A DNA stretch of 64,000 nucleotides from Halopseudomonas maritima. Its GTDB lineage: Bacteria; Pseudomonadota; Gammaproteobacteria; Pseudomonadales; Pseudomonadaceae. Under the pieces are notes generated by a model. It had not been told where the DNA came from. It saw only the letters and a program-made list of their open reading frames with translations, and did no database searches. The position numbers and the translations under genes are program-made. Positions 8,888 through 17,383 of the stretch are shown piece by piece. Position 1 is the stretch's first letter, and every line of letters starts with the position of its first letter. The stretch lies in contig NZ_CP079801.1 in assembly GCF_021545785.1 (NCBI RefSeq), positions 1,302,001 through 1,366,000 on the forward strand, read 5' to 3'.

Positions 8888-9604
8888 ATGTCTCACCCTG
8901 ACCTGCCCAACCTGGCGATCGACCTGGCCCCCAGCCCGGATCAGCAGCGTCTGCAGAGCCCGCTGCGCGCTAGCCACCCGCCGCGCATCCTGCTGCTGCA
9001 CGGCTCGGCCCGCGAGCGCTCCTACAGCCGTCTACTGGTGGAAGAGGCGGCCCGGCTGCTAACCCACTTTGGCGCCGAGACACGCATCTTTGACCCAAGC
9101 GGCCTGCCGCTACCTGACGATGCGCCGGACAGCCACCCCAAGGTGGTTGAGCTGCGCGAGTTGATGCAGTGGTCCGAGGGGCAGGTGTGGTGCTCACCCG
9201 AGCGTCACGGGGCGATGACGGCGGTGTTCAAGGCGCAGATCGACTGGGTGCCGCTGAGCATCGGCGCGGTGCGTCCAACCCAGGGCAAGACGCTGGCAGT
9301 CATGCAGGTCTGCGGCGGCTCGCAGTCATTTAACGTGGTCAACCAGCTGCGCGCGCTGGGCCGCTGGATGCGCATGTTCACCATCCCTAACCAGTCGTCG
9401 GTACCCAAGGCGTTTCTGGAGTTTGACGAAGCCGGGCGCATGCGCCCCTCCCCCTTCTACGACCGGGTGGTGGACGTCATGGAAGAACTGGTGAAATTCA
9501 CCCTGCTGCTGCGCGAGCACAGCGACTACCTGGTAGACCGCTATTCAGAGCGGCGCGAGTCGGCCGAGCAGCTGTCGGCACGCGTCAATCAGCAGAACAT
9601 CTAA
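8888..9604 (+). CDS. arsH: ArsH organoarsenical oxidase/NADPH-FMN reductase
   Basis: 238-residue flavoprotein of the flavodoxin-like NADPH-dependent FMN reductase family. ArsH oxidises trivalent methyl or aryl arsenicals to the less toxic pentavalent forms. FMN-binding LLLHGSARERSYSR and the highly conserved SPERHGAMTAVFKAQIDW block are diagnostic of ArsH rather than a generic FMN reductase. The length fits the family. It sits between arsR and acr3 and is followed 9 bases later by the acr3 start; the operon thus covers both inorganic and organic arsenicals. Confidence 0.95.
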   Translation: MSHPDLPNLAIDLAPSPDQQRLQSPLRASHPPRILLLHGSARERSYSRLLVEEAARLLTHFGAETRIFDPSGLPLPDDAPDSHPKVVELRELMQWSEGQVWCSPERHGAMTAVFKAQIDWVPLSIGAVRPTQGKTLAVMQVCGGSQSFNVVNQLRALGRWMRMFTIPNQSSVPKAFLEFDEAGRMRPSPFYDRVVDVMEELVKFTLLLREHSDYLVDRYSERRESAEQLSARVNQQNI

Positions 9605-9613
9605 GGAGCCCAC

Positions 9614-10636
9614 ATGGGACTGTTCGAACGCTGGCTGAGCCTCTGGGTGGCACTGGCTATTGCCGCCGGCGTGGCGCTGGGCTCGCTGTTTCCAGCGTTG
9701 TTTGTCGGTGTGGCGGCACTGGAGTTTGCCCACGTGAACCTGCTGGTGGCGGTGCTGATCTGGGTGATGATCTACCCGATGATGGTGCAGATCGACTTTG
9801 CCGCCGTGCGCGATGTTGGCAAGCGTCCGCGCGGCCTGGTGCTGACCCTGACGGTCAACTGGCTGATAAAACCCTTCACCATGGCCTTGCTCGGCTGGTT
9901 GTTCTTCCGTGTGCTGTTTGCCGACTGGGTGGACCCGCAAAGCGCAGGCGAGTACATCGCCGGCATGATCCTGCTGGGTGTGGCGCCCTGCACTGCCATG
10001 GTGTTTGTCTGGAGTCAGCTGACCCGTGGCGACCCCAACTACACGCTGGTGCAGGTGTCTGTGAACGATGTGATCATGGTGTTTGCCTTTGCGCCACTGG
10101 TCAGCCTGCTGCTGGGCGTCAGCGATATTCAGGTGCCCTGGGCTACCCTGCTGCTCTCGGTGCTGCTCTACGTGGTGCTGCCGCTGGCAGCTGGTATCGC
10201 TACCCGTCGCCTGCTGCAACGCCGCGCGCCGGGCCAGCTGGAACATCTGCTGCAGCGCCTCAAGCCCTGGTCGATACTGGGGCTGCTGGGCACCGTGACG
10301 CTGCTGTTCGGCCTGCAGGCCGATACCCTGCTGAGCCAGCCGCTGACCATCGTGCTGATTGCCATCCCGCTGCTGGTGCAGACCTACGGCATCTTTGCAC
10401 TCAGCTACCTGGCTGCCTGGAAGCTGCGTCTGCCGTATCCGATTGCGGCGCCGGCATGCATGATCGGCACCTCCAATTTCTTTGAGCTGGCGGTCGCTGT
10501 CGCCATCTCGCTGTTCGGGCTGCACTCCGGTGCCGCCCTGGCCACCGTGGTCGGCGTGCTGGTGGAAGTACCGGTCATGCTGTCACTGGTGGCTTTTGCC
10601 AACCGCACCCGTCACTGGTTCCCAAGCACAGAGTGA
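9614..10636 (+). CDS. acr3: ACR3-family arsenite efflux permease
   Basis: 340-residue inner-membrane arsenite exporter of the ACR3 (BART superfamily) type with about ten hydrophobic helices. Family landmarks are the conserved cysteine in GVAPCTAMVFVWS (helix 4) and EVPVMLSLV at the C-terminal end; the region FTMALLGWLFF is also characteristic. It extrudes As(OH)3/arsenite using the proton gradient. It lies between arsH and the glycolytic-type dehydrogenase, 24 bases before the latter. A ribosome-binding site AAGGAG is seen just before the ATG. Confidence 0.93.
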   Translation: MGLFERWLSLWVALAIAAGVALGSLFPALFVGVAALEFAHVNLLVAVLIWVMIYPMMVQIDFAAVRDVGKRPRGLVLTLTVNWLIKPFTMALLGWLFFRVLFADWVDPQSAGEYIAGMILLGVAPCTAMVFVWSQLTRGDPNYTLVQVSVNDVIMVFAFAPLVSLLLGVSDIQVPWATLLLSVLLYVVLPLAAGIATRRLLQRRAPGQLEHLLQRLKPWSILGLLGTVTLLFGLQADTLLSQPLTIVLIAIPLLVQTYGIFALSYLAAWKLRLPYPIAAPACMIGTSNFFELAVAVAISLFGLHSGAALATVVGVLVEVPVMLSLVAFANRTRHWFPSTE

Positions 10637-10660
10637 CCTCACACAAGGCAGGAGTCCGCT

Positions 10661-11665
10661 ATGAGCATCAAGGTAGGTATCAACGGTTTTGGTCGCATTG
10701 GTCGCCTCGCGCTGCGCGCAGCCTGGGACTGGCCGGAGCTGGAATTTGTTCGCATCAATGACCCGGCAGGCGACGCGGCGACCCACGCCCACCTGCTCAA
10801 CTTTGATTCGGTACACGGCCGCTGGCAGCACGAGGCCGCCAGCAACGCCGATCAGCTGCTGATCGACGGCAAGGCGATCACGGTTACGGCCAATCGCGCA
10901 CTGGCCGATACCGACTGGAGCGACTGCGATCTGGTCATCGAAGCCAGCGGCAAGATGAAAACCCTGGCCAGCCTGCAGCCGTATCTGGATCAGGGCGTCA
11001 AACGCGTGGTGGCCAGCGCACCGATCAAGGAGCCGGGCGCACTGAATGTGGTTATGGGCGTCAACCAGGATCGCTTTGACCCGCAGCAGCACCGCATCGT
11101 TACCGCCGCCTCCTGCACCACCAACTGCCTGGCGCCAGTGGTCAAGGTGATTCAGGAGGCACTGGGCATTCGCCACGGCTCCATCACCACCATCCACGAC
11201 CTGACCAACACCCAGAGTATCCTCGACCAGCCGCACAAGGACCTGCGCCGTGCCCGCGCCAGCGGCATGAGCCTTATCCCCACCACCACCGGCTCGGCCA
11301 CCGCGATTGCCGAGATCTTCCCCGAGCTGCGCGGTCGCCTGAACGGCCACGCGGTGCGGGTGCCGCTGGCCAATGCCTCATTGACCGACTGCGTCTTTGA
11401 AGTGGAACGGCCTACCAGCGTGGACGAGGTCAACGCGCTGCTCAAGCAGGCGGCTGACGGCCCGCTGCGCGGCATTCTCGGCTATGAGGAACGTCCGCTG
11501 GTGTCCATCGATTACCGCACCGACCCGCGCTCCTCGATCATTGACGCGCTGTCGACCATGGTGATCAACCAGACCCAGGTCAAGCTCTACGCCTGGTACG
11601 ACAACGAATGGGGTTACGCCAACCGCGCCGTAGAGTTGGCGCGACTGGTCGGCCAACACGCCTGA
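10661..11665 (+). CDS. ArsJ-associated glyceraldehyde-3-phosphate dehydrogenase
   Basis: 334-residue type I GAPDH with the NAD-binding start VGINGFGRIGRLALR and the catalytic loop ASCTTNC. In arsenic operons this paralogue makes 1-arseno-3-phosphoglycerate from glyceraldehyde-3-phosphate, arsenate and NAD, and the unstable product is exported by ArsJ. Placement between acr3 and arsJ, 12 bases before arsJ, argues for this arsenate-detoxifying role rather than central glycolysis. Shine-Dalgarno AAGGCAGGAG precedes the ATG. No unusual residue substitutions were seen. Confidence 0.93.
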   Translation: MSIKVGINGFGRIGRLALRAAWDWPELEFVRINDPAGDAATHAHLLNFDSVHGRWQHEAASNADQLLIDGKAITVTANRALADTDWSDCDLVIEASGKMKTLASLQPYLDQGVKRVVASAPIKEPGALNVVMGVNQDRFDPQQHRIVTAASCTTNCLAPVVKVIQEALGIRHGSITTIHDLTNTQSILDQPHKDLRRARASGMSLIPTTTGSATAIAEIFPELRGRLNGHAVRVPLANASLTDCVFEVERPTSVDEVNALLKQAADGPLRGILGYEERPLVSIDYRTDPRSSIIDALSTMVINQTQVKLYAWYDNEWGYANRAVELARLVGQHA

Positions 11666-11677
11666 GGAACTGGTGAG

Positions 11678-12895
11678 ATGCGCACCCTGTCCAGCCTGCC
11701 CGCTGCCGTGCGCCAGTATCTGGTGGTCACTGCCAACTACTGGGCCTTTACCCTAACCGACGGCGCGCTGCGCATGCTGGTGGTGCTGCATTTTCACAGC
11801 CTGGGCTACGCGCCGCTGGAGATTGCTGCGCTCTTTCTGTTCTACGAAATCTTTGGCGTGGTTACCAACCTGATCGGCGGCTGGCTGGGCGCACGCATCG
11901 GCCTTAACCGCACCATGAATCTGGGCCTGGCCTTGCAGGTGGTGGCGCTGCTGATGCTGACGCTGCCGGCCAGCGCCCTCAGCGTACCCTGGGTGATGGC
12001 GGCGCAAGCCCTATCCGGCATCGCCAAAGACCTCAACAAGATGAGCGCCAAGAGCGCTATCAAGCTGCTGGTCCCTGATCAGCAGCAAGGCACGCTGTAC
12101 AAGTGGGTGGCCATTCTCACCGGCTCCAAAAATGCCTTAAAGGGCGTGGGCTTCTTTCTGGGTGGTGCGCTGCTGGTGCTGCTCGGCTTTGCCGGCGCGG
12201 TACTGGCGATGGCGATTGCGCTGGCGGCGGTGTGGCTGATCAGCCTGAAGCTGCTAAAGCAGGACCTGGGGCGGGCCAGCGCTAAGCCCAAGTTCCGTGA
12301 CCTGTTATCCAAAAGCCGCGCCATCAACCTGCTCTCGGCCGCGCGCCTGTTCCTGTTTGGCGCGCGTGATGTGTGGTTTGTGATTGCCCTGCCGGTGTAC
12401 CTGAGCAGCGCGCTGGGCTGGGACTTCTGGCTGGTCGGCGGCTTTATGGCCAGCTGGGTGATCGGCTACGGGCTGGTGCAGTCGATAGCGCCACGGCTGA
12501 CCGGCCGGCAGCAGGTGCCGGGTGGGCGCAGCGCTGCCGGTTGGGCGTTGCTGCTGGCCCTGCTGCCCGCTGCCATTGCCCTGGGCATGCAGCTCGCGCC
12601 GCAGAGCGCCAGCGCGGTGCTGATTGGCGGCCTGCTGCTGTTTGGTGTGGTGTTCGCCATCAACTCGTCGCTGCACAGCTACCTGATCGTCAGCTACGCC
12701 AAGGGCGACGGCGTGTCGCTGGATGTCGGCTTCTACTATATGTCCAACGCCATGGGGCGGCTGATTGGCACCCTGCTGTCGGGCTGGGTCTACCAGCAGT
12801 ACGGACTGGCCGCCTGCCTGTGGACCTCCAGCGCCTTTGTACTGCTGGCCGGGTTGATTTCACTTGGCTTGCCGGCGCAGCGCAAGGCGCAGTAG
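11678..12895 (+). CDS. arsJ: ArsJ organoarsenical (1-arseno-3-phosphoglycerate) efflux permease
   Basis: 405-residue major-facilitator-type inner membrane transporter with about twelve helices. The ArsJ-specific stretches NYWAFTLTDGALRMLVVLHF at the N-terminus, GGWLGARIGLNRTMNLGL and SGIAKDLNKMSAKSAIKLL are clear. It exports the arsenylated sugar phosphate made by the neighbouring GAPDH, a pathway specific for arsenate resistance. Last gene of the ars operon; it converges on the TRIC gene 97 bases further on, with no obvious terminator between them. Confidence 0.93.
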   Translation: MRTLSSLPAAVRQYLVVTANYWAFTLTDGALRMLVVLHFHSLGYAPLEIAALFLFYEIFGVVTNLIGGWLGARIGLNRTMNLGLALQVVALLMLTLPASALSVPWVMAAQALSGIAKDLNKMSAKSAIKLLVPDQQQGTLYKWVAILTGSKNALKGVGFFLGGALLVLLGFAGAVLAMAIALAAVWLISLKLLKQDLGRASAKPKFRDLLSKSRAINLLSAARLFLFGARDVWFVIALPVYLSSALGWDFWLVGGFMASWVIGYGLVQSIAPRLTGRQQVPGGRSAAGWALLLALLPAAIALGMQLAPQSASAVLIGGLLLFGVVFAINSSLHSYLIVSYAKGDGVSLDVGFYYMSNAMGRLIGTLLSGWVYQQYGLAACLWTSSAFVLLAGLISLGLPAQRKAQ

Positions 12896-12991
12896 ATACA
12901 GCGCATCGAGAAACACCGGTAAAAAGCTGCCGGGGCCAGCAGCACATTGGCGGTCATGTTCAAGGCGGCGTAGTGGGGATGCCGTTTACCT

Positions 12992-13609
12992 TTAGTCCCA
13001 GCGCGCTTTGGAGTAGCGAAAAACCGGCAACGACAGCCGCCAACGAATAGCCGACATGCGCAGCAAAAGGCCAACGCTGAAGGCGGCGAGTAGCGTGACG
13101 TTCTCGTTGGTGCCCTGACTGAGCAGGGCCAGATAAAGAAGCGCCACCACCAAAGACACGCTGGCATAGAGTTCGTGGCGCAACACCTGTGGCGTGCGGT
13201 TACACAGAACATCCCTGATGATGCCACCGAAAATACCCGTGGTGATGCCGGCCATCACCACCACGACCGTGTCGTAGCCGAGCTGCAGCGCAACGTTGCA
13301 GCCAATCACCGTAAAGGCAACCAGACCAATCGCATCCAGCACCAGAAACAGCTGATGCAAGTGCCGCATAAAGCGGGCCAGCGCAATGGTGATCAAACCG
13401 CTGGAGATGGTCATGTAGATGTACAGCGGGTGCTGGGTCCAGGTGACGGGGAAGTTACCCAGCAAGATGTCGCGAACCGTGCCGCCGCCCAACGCCGTGA
13501 AAAAGGCGATAACGGCCACACCAAATACATCCATGTTTCTTCGCCCGGCGGCGAGGGCGCCCGACATGGCTTCGCCGGTAATGGCAATCAGATAGATAAA
13601 GGTCAGCAC
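12992..13609 (-). CDS. TRIC/UPF0126-family membrane channel (YadS/YicG-like), glycine-riboswitch controlled
   Basis: 205-residue inner-membrane protein with seven predicted helices in the two-fold repeat of the bacterial trimeric intracellular cation channel family. The duplicated motif is visible as GGGTVRDILLG (about residues 41-51) and GGIIRDVLCN (about 128-137). The start is GTG 13609, preceded by GGGGAG at a good distance. Because its leader carries a tandem glycine riboswitch, the likely substrate or physiological trigger is glycine: a glycine exporter or importer, or a channel relieving glycine load. That functional reading is inference; the family assignment is firm. Confidence 0.9.
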   Translation of the reverse strand: MLTFIYLIAITGEAMSGALAAGRRNMDVFGVAVIAFFTALGGGTVRDILLGNFPVTWTQHPLYIYMTISSGLITIALARFMRHLHQLFLVLDAIGLVAFTVIGCNVALQLGYDTVVVVMAGITTGIFGGIIRDVLCNRTPQVLRHELYASVSLVVALLYLALLSQGTNENVTLLAAFSVGLLLRMSAIRWRLSLPVFRYSKARWD

Positions 13610-13632
13610 ACAGGACTCCCCGGTTTCTGTGG

Positions 13633-13809
13633 CCTCTCCCCCTGTCCCTGATACCTGAGAGTTTACAGAGCATGCTCTGCTTGCCCCTTCGGTGGACTGC
13701 CTCGGCAGTCGCTCTCCAGTCGGCGTAATATGATGACCGCAGTACCTGAGCCTGAGCGTTTATGGGAGTTTGCGCCTTCGGCGGGGCTGATTGCCCTCTC
13801 TCCTGCGGG
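13633..13809 (-). promoter_or_regulatory. tandem glycine riboswitch in the TRIC gene leader
   Basis: Two consecutive glycine aptamers read on the minus strand. Aptamer I (13809-13737) has closing arms CCGCAG/CTGCGG, GGAGAG, the core CGCCGAAGGCGCAA and ACGCTCAGG. Aptamer II (about 13727-13633) has GGAGAG, a perfect hairpin GACTGCC/GGCAGTC, the core ACCGAAGGGGCAA, a second hairpin CAGAGCATGCTCTG, then ACTCTCAGG and GGGACAG. These are the conserved elements of the gcvT-type riboswitch, and the short AT-rich linker is as usual for tandem forms. Only the TRIC gene lies downstream, within about 25 bases of the last aptamer. Confidence 0.88.
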
Positions 13810-13816
13810 GCGGCAG

Positions 13817-13845
13817 AGTTTAGAGAGGCGACAGGCGGTTGTCCA
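13817..13845 (-). promoter_or_regulatory. promoter of the riboswitch-TRIC transcript
   Basis: On the minus strand, TGGACA (13845-13840, 5 of 6) and TAAACT (13822-13817, 4 of 6) with a 17-base spacer place the start just before the first glycine aptamer. The position supports the riboswitch boundaries. Confidence 0.5.
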
Positions 13846-13949
13846 GCTGAACGGGGCGATTGCTGACGTGACAATGACCTAGCCAGGCGCGGCGCCGGTC
13901 GGCGCTGAAAAGCAGATGCTCACGCGAGCAAATGCGTGGCGCTATGCCT

Positions 13950-16043
13950 CTAGAACCCGCTCTCACGCAGAAATACCGCGGCAACATGGGTAAAGGCTTC
14001 ACCCAGCAGGCTGCGCCGACTGCCTTCTATCTGTACGTCACCGAGGCTCTCTTGCCCGGTGGCGGGCGGCGCATCCAGCTGGATCAGCACATGAAACAGC
14101 GAGCGGCTGGGCGCCAGCTCACCGCTGCCTTCAGTAGTAGTCAAGGGTCCGCCAAAGCGCGCAGCCAGCATCGGATGTGCCAGCTGGGCTGCACGGGTGC
14201 TGCCGATCGCCAGCACCTTGCCGGTCACCGGGCTTGGCTGCCCGCGACTGTAGAAGCGCACTGGCGCGCCGGGCTGCAGGCGATGTACCTCATCCTGCTC
14301 GACATAGGCGTCCACCTGCCAGCTGGACGGGTCGATCAGCACACCCAGCGGCTCGCGACTACCTACCCACTGGCCGCTGTGCCAGTCCGGGTTGATATCC
14401 TGCCACTGGCCGGCAAAGGGTGCGGTCAACGACAGTCGGGCCACCTCTGAACGGGCGGCCAGAACCTGTTCCTGTTCCACCTGCAGGCGTTGCTGGGTCA
14501 CCGCCTGCTGCGCCAGCCCGGATGGGTCGGCCAGCAGCCCACTGAGGCGCGCCTGATAGCTGCGGATACTGGCCTCATTGCTGCGCACGCGCGCGATGAT
14601 GTCCGGCTCATCCAGCATGACCAACGTAGCACCTGCGCTCACCGCACCGGCCGGCTGAATCTCGCGCAGTACCGCAGGATAGGGGCTGAACACCCGCAGC
14701 TGGCGTTCGGCACGGGCTACCCCGTCGCCGTGCACCTGGGTATGCCAGGGCAGCGCCAGCAGCAGTAGTAGCAGCCCAACACCACCCGCGATCATTGCTC
14801 TGTGTTTACCCGGCACCTGACTACGCGCTCCCCACCAATGTTTTAGCTCACGCCAAACCGGCATGAGGATGAACCAGGCAATCTCCACCGCGAACAGAAA
14901 GATGCCCAACGCCTTGAAGAACAGCAGATAAACCGCAATCGCAATGCCGATAAACAGCAGCAACCGATACAGCCAGGTGGCGAAGGCAAAGGCAATCAGC
15001 AAACGCCGCTGCCGCAGGGTAAAGGTTTCCGGCCAGTCTTCCGGCAGCCCAAGCAAAGTGCGACGCAGAAAGGTGCGGGCCTGCGCTGAGGAGCGCTCAT
15101 GCAGATTAGGGAAGTCCAACAGGTCAGACAGGATGAAGTAACCGTCAAAGCGCATAAAGGGGCTGGCGTTGAGTGCCAACGACAACACCCAGCTGGTGGT
15201 AGCCAGATACAGCAGCGCACTGCGCAGGGTGCCCGGCTCACAAAGCGCCCACCCCAGGGTGGCCAGGCCTGCCAGTGCCAGCTCCGTCGTAATACCCGCG
15301 CTGGCGATGGCCAGACGCTGACGGGCGCTGCGCAGCTTCCAGCTCTCACCGGTGTCGGTATAGAGCATCGGCCAAAGCACCACAAAGGCCACCCCCATAT
15401 GCGCCACCCGCAGCCCCAGCCGGGTGGCCACCAAGGCATGCCCCATCTCGTGCAGCGTCTTCGCCGCAATCAACGCCAAGGCGAAGCTGACCAGCCCGGA
15501 GGCGCTGAAGGCGTCGACCACCGCGTGGGTAAAGGTGTCCCATTGCTGCAGTACCAGCCCGATGCCCAGTAGGCTCAGCGCCACCACCAACCAGCCGACC
15601 AGCGGCTGAAACAGCCAGTCCAGGCGCCCGGCCAGCGCCTGCAGCCAACGCTGCGGCCGCACCAGTGGCACGCGAAAAAACAGGTAATGGTGTAGCCACC
15701 AGCGCCAGGTCAGCCACTGGTTACCACTGCTGCGCTGCTGCATGCGGTTAACCGCAGCGCTGTCAGGCCGCACCAGCTGGTGCTGTTCCAGGAATTGGCG
15801 CAGCCCCAGCACTTGCGCCGGATCGGGCCGTAGCGCCGTCTGCTCGCTGACCTGTTCACAGATTTGCCGCGGGGTCTGCTCCCAACGCAGCAAACACTCA
15901 AACTCCAGCCAGCCGATGCGGTAGAAGCGGTTGACCACGGTGTCTTGAATCACCCAACTGGGCTCACCGTCACTGCCGGGCGCCGCTTCACTCAAGCGCA
16001 GATCGTTGCGCAGCGGCGGTGTCGGCAGATCAGCCGGGTCCAT
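13950..16043 (-). CDS. M50-type membrane zinc protease fused to HlyD-like adaptor
   Basis: 697-residue polytopic inner-membrane protein (COG1994-like). An N-terminal ~100-residue soluble part (SWVIQDTVVNRFYRIG and following) resembles a PqqD-like winged helix. Helices follow, with the zinc motif HEMGHAL (nt about 15446-15426) and the distal SPFMRFDGYF, equivalent to the metal-ligand Asp loop of site-2 proteases. After a last helix at about residues 420-440 comes a HlyD/biotinyl-lipoyl-like domain with a coiled-coil arm (to about residue 650). ATG 16043 overlaps the stop of the GAF-HlyD gene. Last gene of the giant-protein operon; likely cleaves or guides that substrate during export (inference). 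Confidence 0.82.
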   Translation of the reverse strand: MDPADLPTPPLRNDLRLSEAAPGSDGEPSWVIQDTVVNRFYRIGWLEFECLLRWEQTPRQICEQVSEQTALRPDPAQVLGLRQFLEQHQLVRPDSAAVNRMQQRSSGNQWLTWRWWLHHYLFFRVPLVRPQRWLQALAGRLDWLFQPLVGWLVVALSLLGIGLVLQQWDTFTHAVVDAFSASGLVSFALALIAAKTLHEMGHALVATRLGLRVAHMGVAFVVLWPMLYTDTGESWKLRSARQRLAIASAGITTELALAGLATLGWALCEPGTLRSALLYLATTSWVLSLALNASPFMRFDGYFILSDLLDFPNLHERSSAQARTFLRRTLLGLPEDWPETFTLRQRRLLIAFAFATWLYRLLLFIGIAIAVYLLFFKALGIFLFAVEIAWFILMPVWRELKHWWGARSQVPGKHRAMIAGGVGLLLLLLALPWHTQVHGDGVARAERQLRVFSPYPAVLREIQPAGAVSAGATLVMLDEPDIIARVRSNEASIRSYQARLSGLLADPSGLAQQAVTQQRLQVEQEQVLAARSEVARLSLTAPFAGQWQDINPDWHSGQWVGSREPLGVLIDPSSWQVDAYVEQDEVHRLQPGAPVRFYSRGQPSPVTGKVLAIGSTRAAQLAHPMLAARFGGPLTTTEGSGELAPSRSLFHVLIQLDAPPATGQESLGDVQIEGSRRSLLGEAFTHVAAVFLRESGF

Positions 16044-17383
16044 CACCAGCCGGTCCAGGCGCGTACTGCCGCCAACGGCCGCCGCAGCAGGTAGTAGCCC
16101 AGCAGCACCCGCTTGCCGTACAGCTTGGCGGTGCCGTGCAGGCCGAGTCTGGCCAGCGCCGGATCACCCTCGATACTGGCCAGCAGCCGATAGGAACTCA
16201 CCCCTTCGTCACTGGGATGCGCCTGATAGCTGGTCTCCAGCACGCTCCCATGCAGCGGTTGCAGCGGATAGGCGGTAAGAAACAGCGTCACCTCGGCGCC
16301 CGGATCAAGCGCAATCGCATCAGCCACGGCCAGTTGGATTCGCATGGCCGGTTGCGCCGGATCGGCCACCAGCAAAATACGCTCACCAGTCGTCACCGGC
16401 TTGCCCAGCCAGTCATTCGGATCGCTGTAGACGGCAATGCCGGCCTTGGGTGCGTGTACCTGAGTGCGTGCCAGCTGGGCCTGAACCGCCGCCAGCTCGG
16501 CGCGGCTTTGCTGGGCGCGGCCACTGAGCAGCGTCAGCTCGCTCTTGCTTTGCGGGTTATCAAAGGCGCGCTGGCTGGCGGCCAGCAGCTCGGCATCGGC
16601 CACGGCAACGCCTTTGCTGAGCACCTCGGCACGACTACGCAGGGTGGTTTCATCCAGCGTGAACAGCAACGCGCCCTGCTCTACCGGCTGATTGGGTCGT
16701 ACCTGCATCTGGCGGATCACGCCGTCGATCGGCGAGCTGATGATCTGCGCCTGCGTGGAGACAATTTCCGCCGGCGCCAACACCGTCTGACGCACCGGAA
16801 TCAGCAGCACCAGCAACACCACAACCAGCCCCACCAGCGCCTTGCGTCTGCCCCGCTGCCAGCCGCCACGCCGACGCTGCCCGGTAAGCGACTGCCAGCA
16901 ATAGCCCCAGGTTTTCCAGAGCCCGGTCAGTACGTCGGTCAGTGACGCGGCGGGCGGAGCATCCAGCAGAAACAGCAGCAGGCCCAGCCGCTGACCATCC
17001 CGACCGACCAGTGGCACACACCAGACCCCGGCCGGCCACCATTCGGCCCAGCCGTCGCTGATGTCGGCCGGTGGCGTCACGTCGCTACGCGCCAGCCACT
17101 GCGGCTCGTTGCCGTCCAGTTGCTGCTGCAGCCAGCGCGCCGCGCGCTTGAGCCACACCAGATAAGGTGAATCTTCAGCCGGTTTAGCCAGACCGGAGAC
17201 ACACAGCAACTCCGGCTGCTCGCCCTGGCAGGCAAGCACCAGGGCCTGGTGATACTGCAACAGACCATAGGCATCATTGGCCATGCTGAAGGCCAGGGCA
17301 TTGAGGCTGTCGGCGGCCAGCGCCCGGTCACGCAGGGCATGTACGCGCAGCAACAGCTGCGGGCTGGGCAAGCGCTCAGTCAT
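16043..17383 (-). CDS. GAF-like domain/HlyD adaptor protein
   Basis: 446-residue single-pass inner-membrane protein. Residues about 1-165 are cytoplasmic and look GAF-like (ALVLACQGEQPELLCVSGLA, then VWCVPLVGRDGQRLGLLLF). A hydrophobic helix (about 185-205, LVGLVVVLLVLLIPV) leads into a periplasmic membrane-fusion domain with lipoyl halves (ISSPIDGVIRQMQVRPNQPV; THAPKAGIAVYSD-like), an alpha hairpin and a beta-barrel. Start at ATG 17383, overlapping the upstream adaptor gene by 8 bases. It is the second of three HlyD-type proteins in this operon. The GAF-like part may sense a nucleotide or small ligand and gate export, which is inference; the adaptor assignment is strong. Confidence 0.78.
   Translation of the reverse strand: MTERLPSPQLLLRVHALRDRALAADSLNALAFSMANDAYGLLQYHQALVLACQGEQPELLCVSGLAKPAEDSPYLVWLKRAARWLQQQLDGNEPQWLARSDVTPPADISDGWAEWWPAGVWCVPLVGRDGQRLGLLLFLLDAPPAASLTDVLTGLWKTWGYCWQSLTGQRRRGGWQRGRRKALVGLVVVLLVLLIPVRQTVLAPAEIVSTQAQIISSPIDGVIRQMQVRPNQPVEQGALLFTLDETTLRSRAEVLSKGVAVADAELLAASQRAFDNPQSKSELTLLSGRAQQSRAELAAVQAQLARTQVHAPKAGIAVYSDPNDWLGKPVTTGERILLVADPAQPAMRIQLAVADAIALDPGAEVTLFLTAYPLQPLHGSVLETSYQAHPSDEGVSSYRLLASIEGDPALARLGLHGTAKLYGKRVLLGYYLLRRPLAAVRAWTGW

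Noticed and set aside
9545..10525. 326-residue minus-strand frame opposite acr3
   Set aside because: Gln/His-rich shadow of the membrane protein codons; the acr3 assignment is unambiguous.
10661..11665. GAPDH as the cell's main glycolytic enzyme
   Set aside because: Its position inside the ars operon directly before arsJ fits the arsenate-specific paralogue better.
12890..12980. Minus-strand peptide NMTANVLLAPAAFYR and nearby FLDALYLLRLALRRQAK between arsJ and the TRIC gene, looking like a protein end in two frames
   Set aside because: Too short and frameshifted to support as a gene remnant; overlaps the arsJ 3' end and may be chance.
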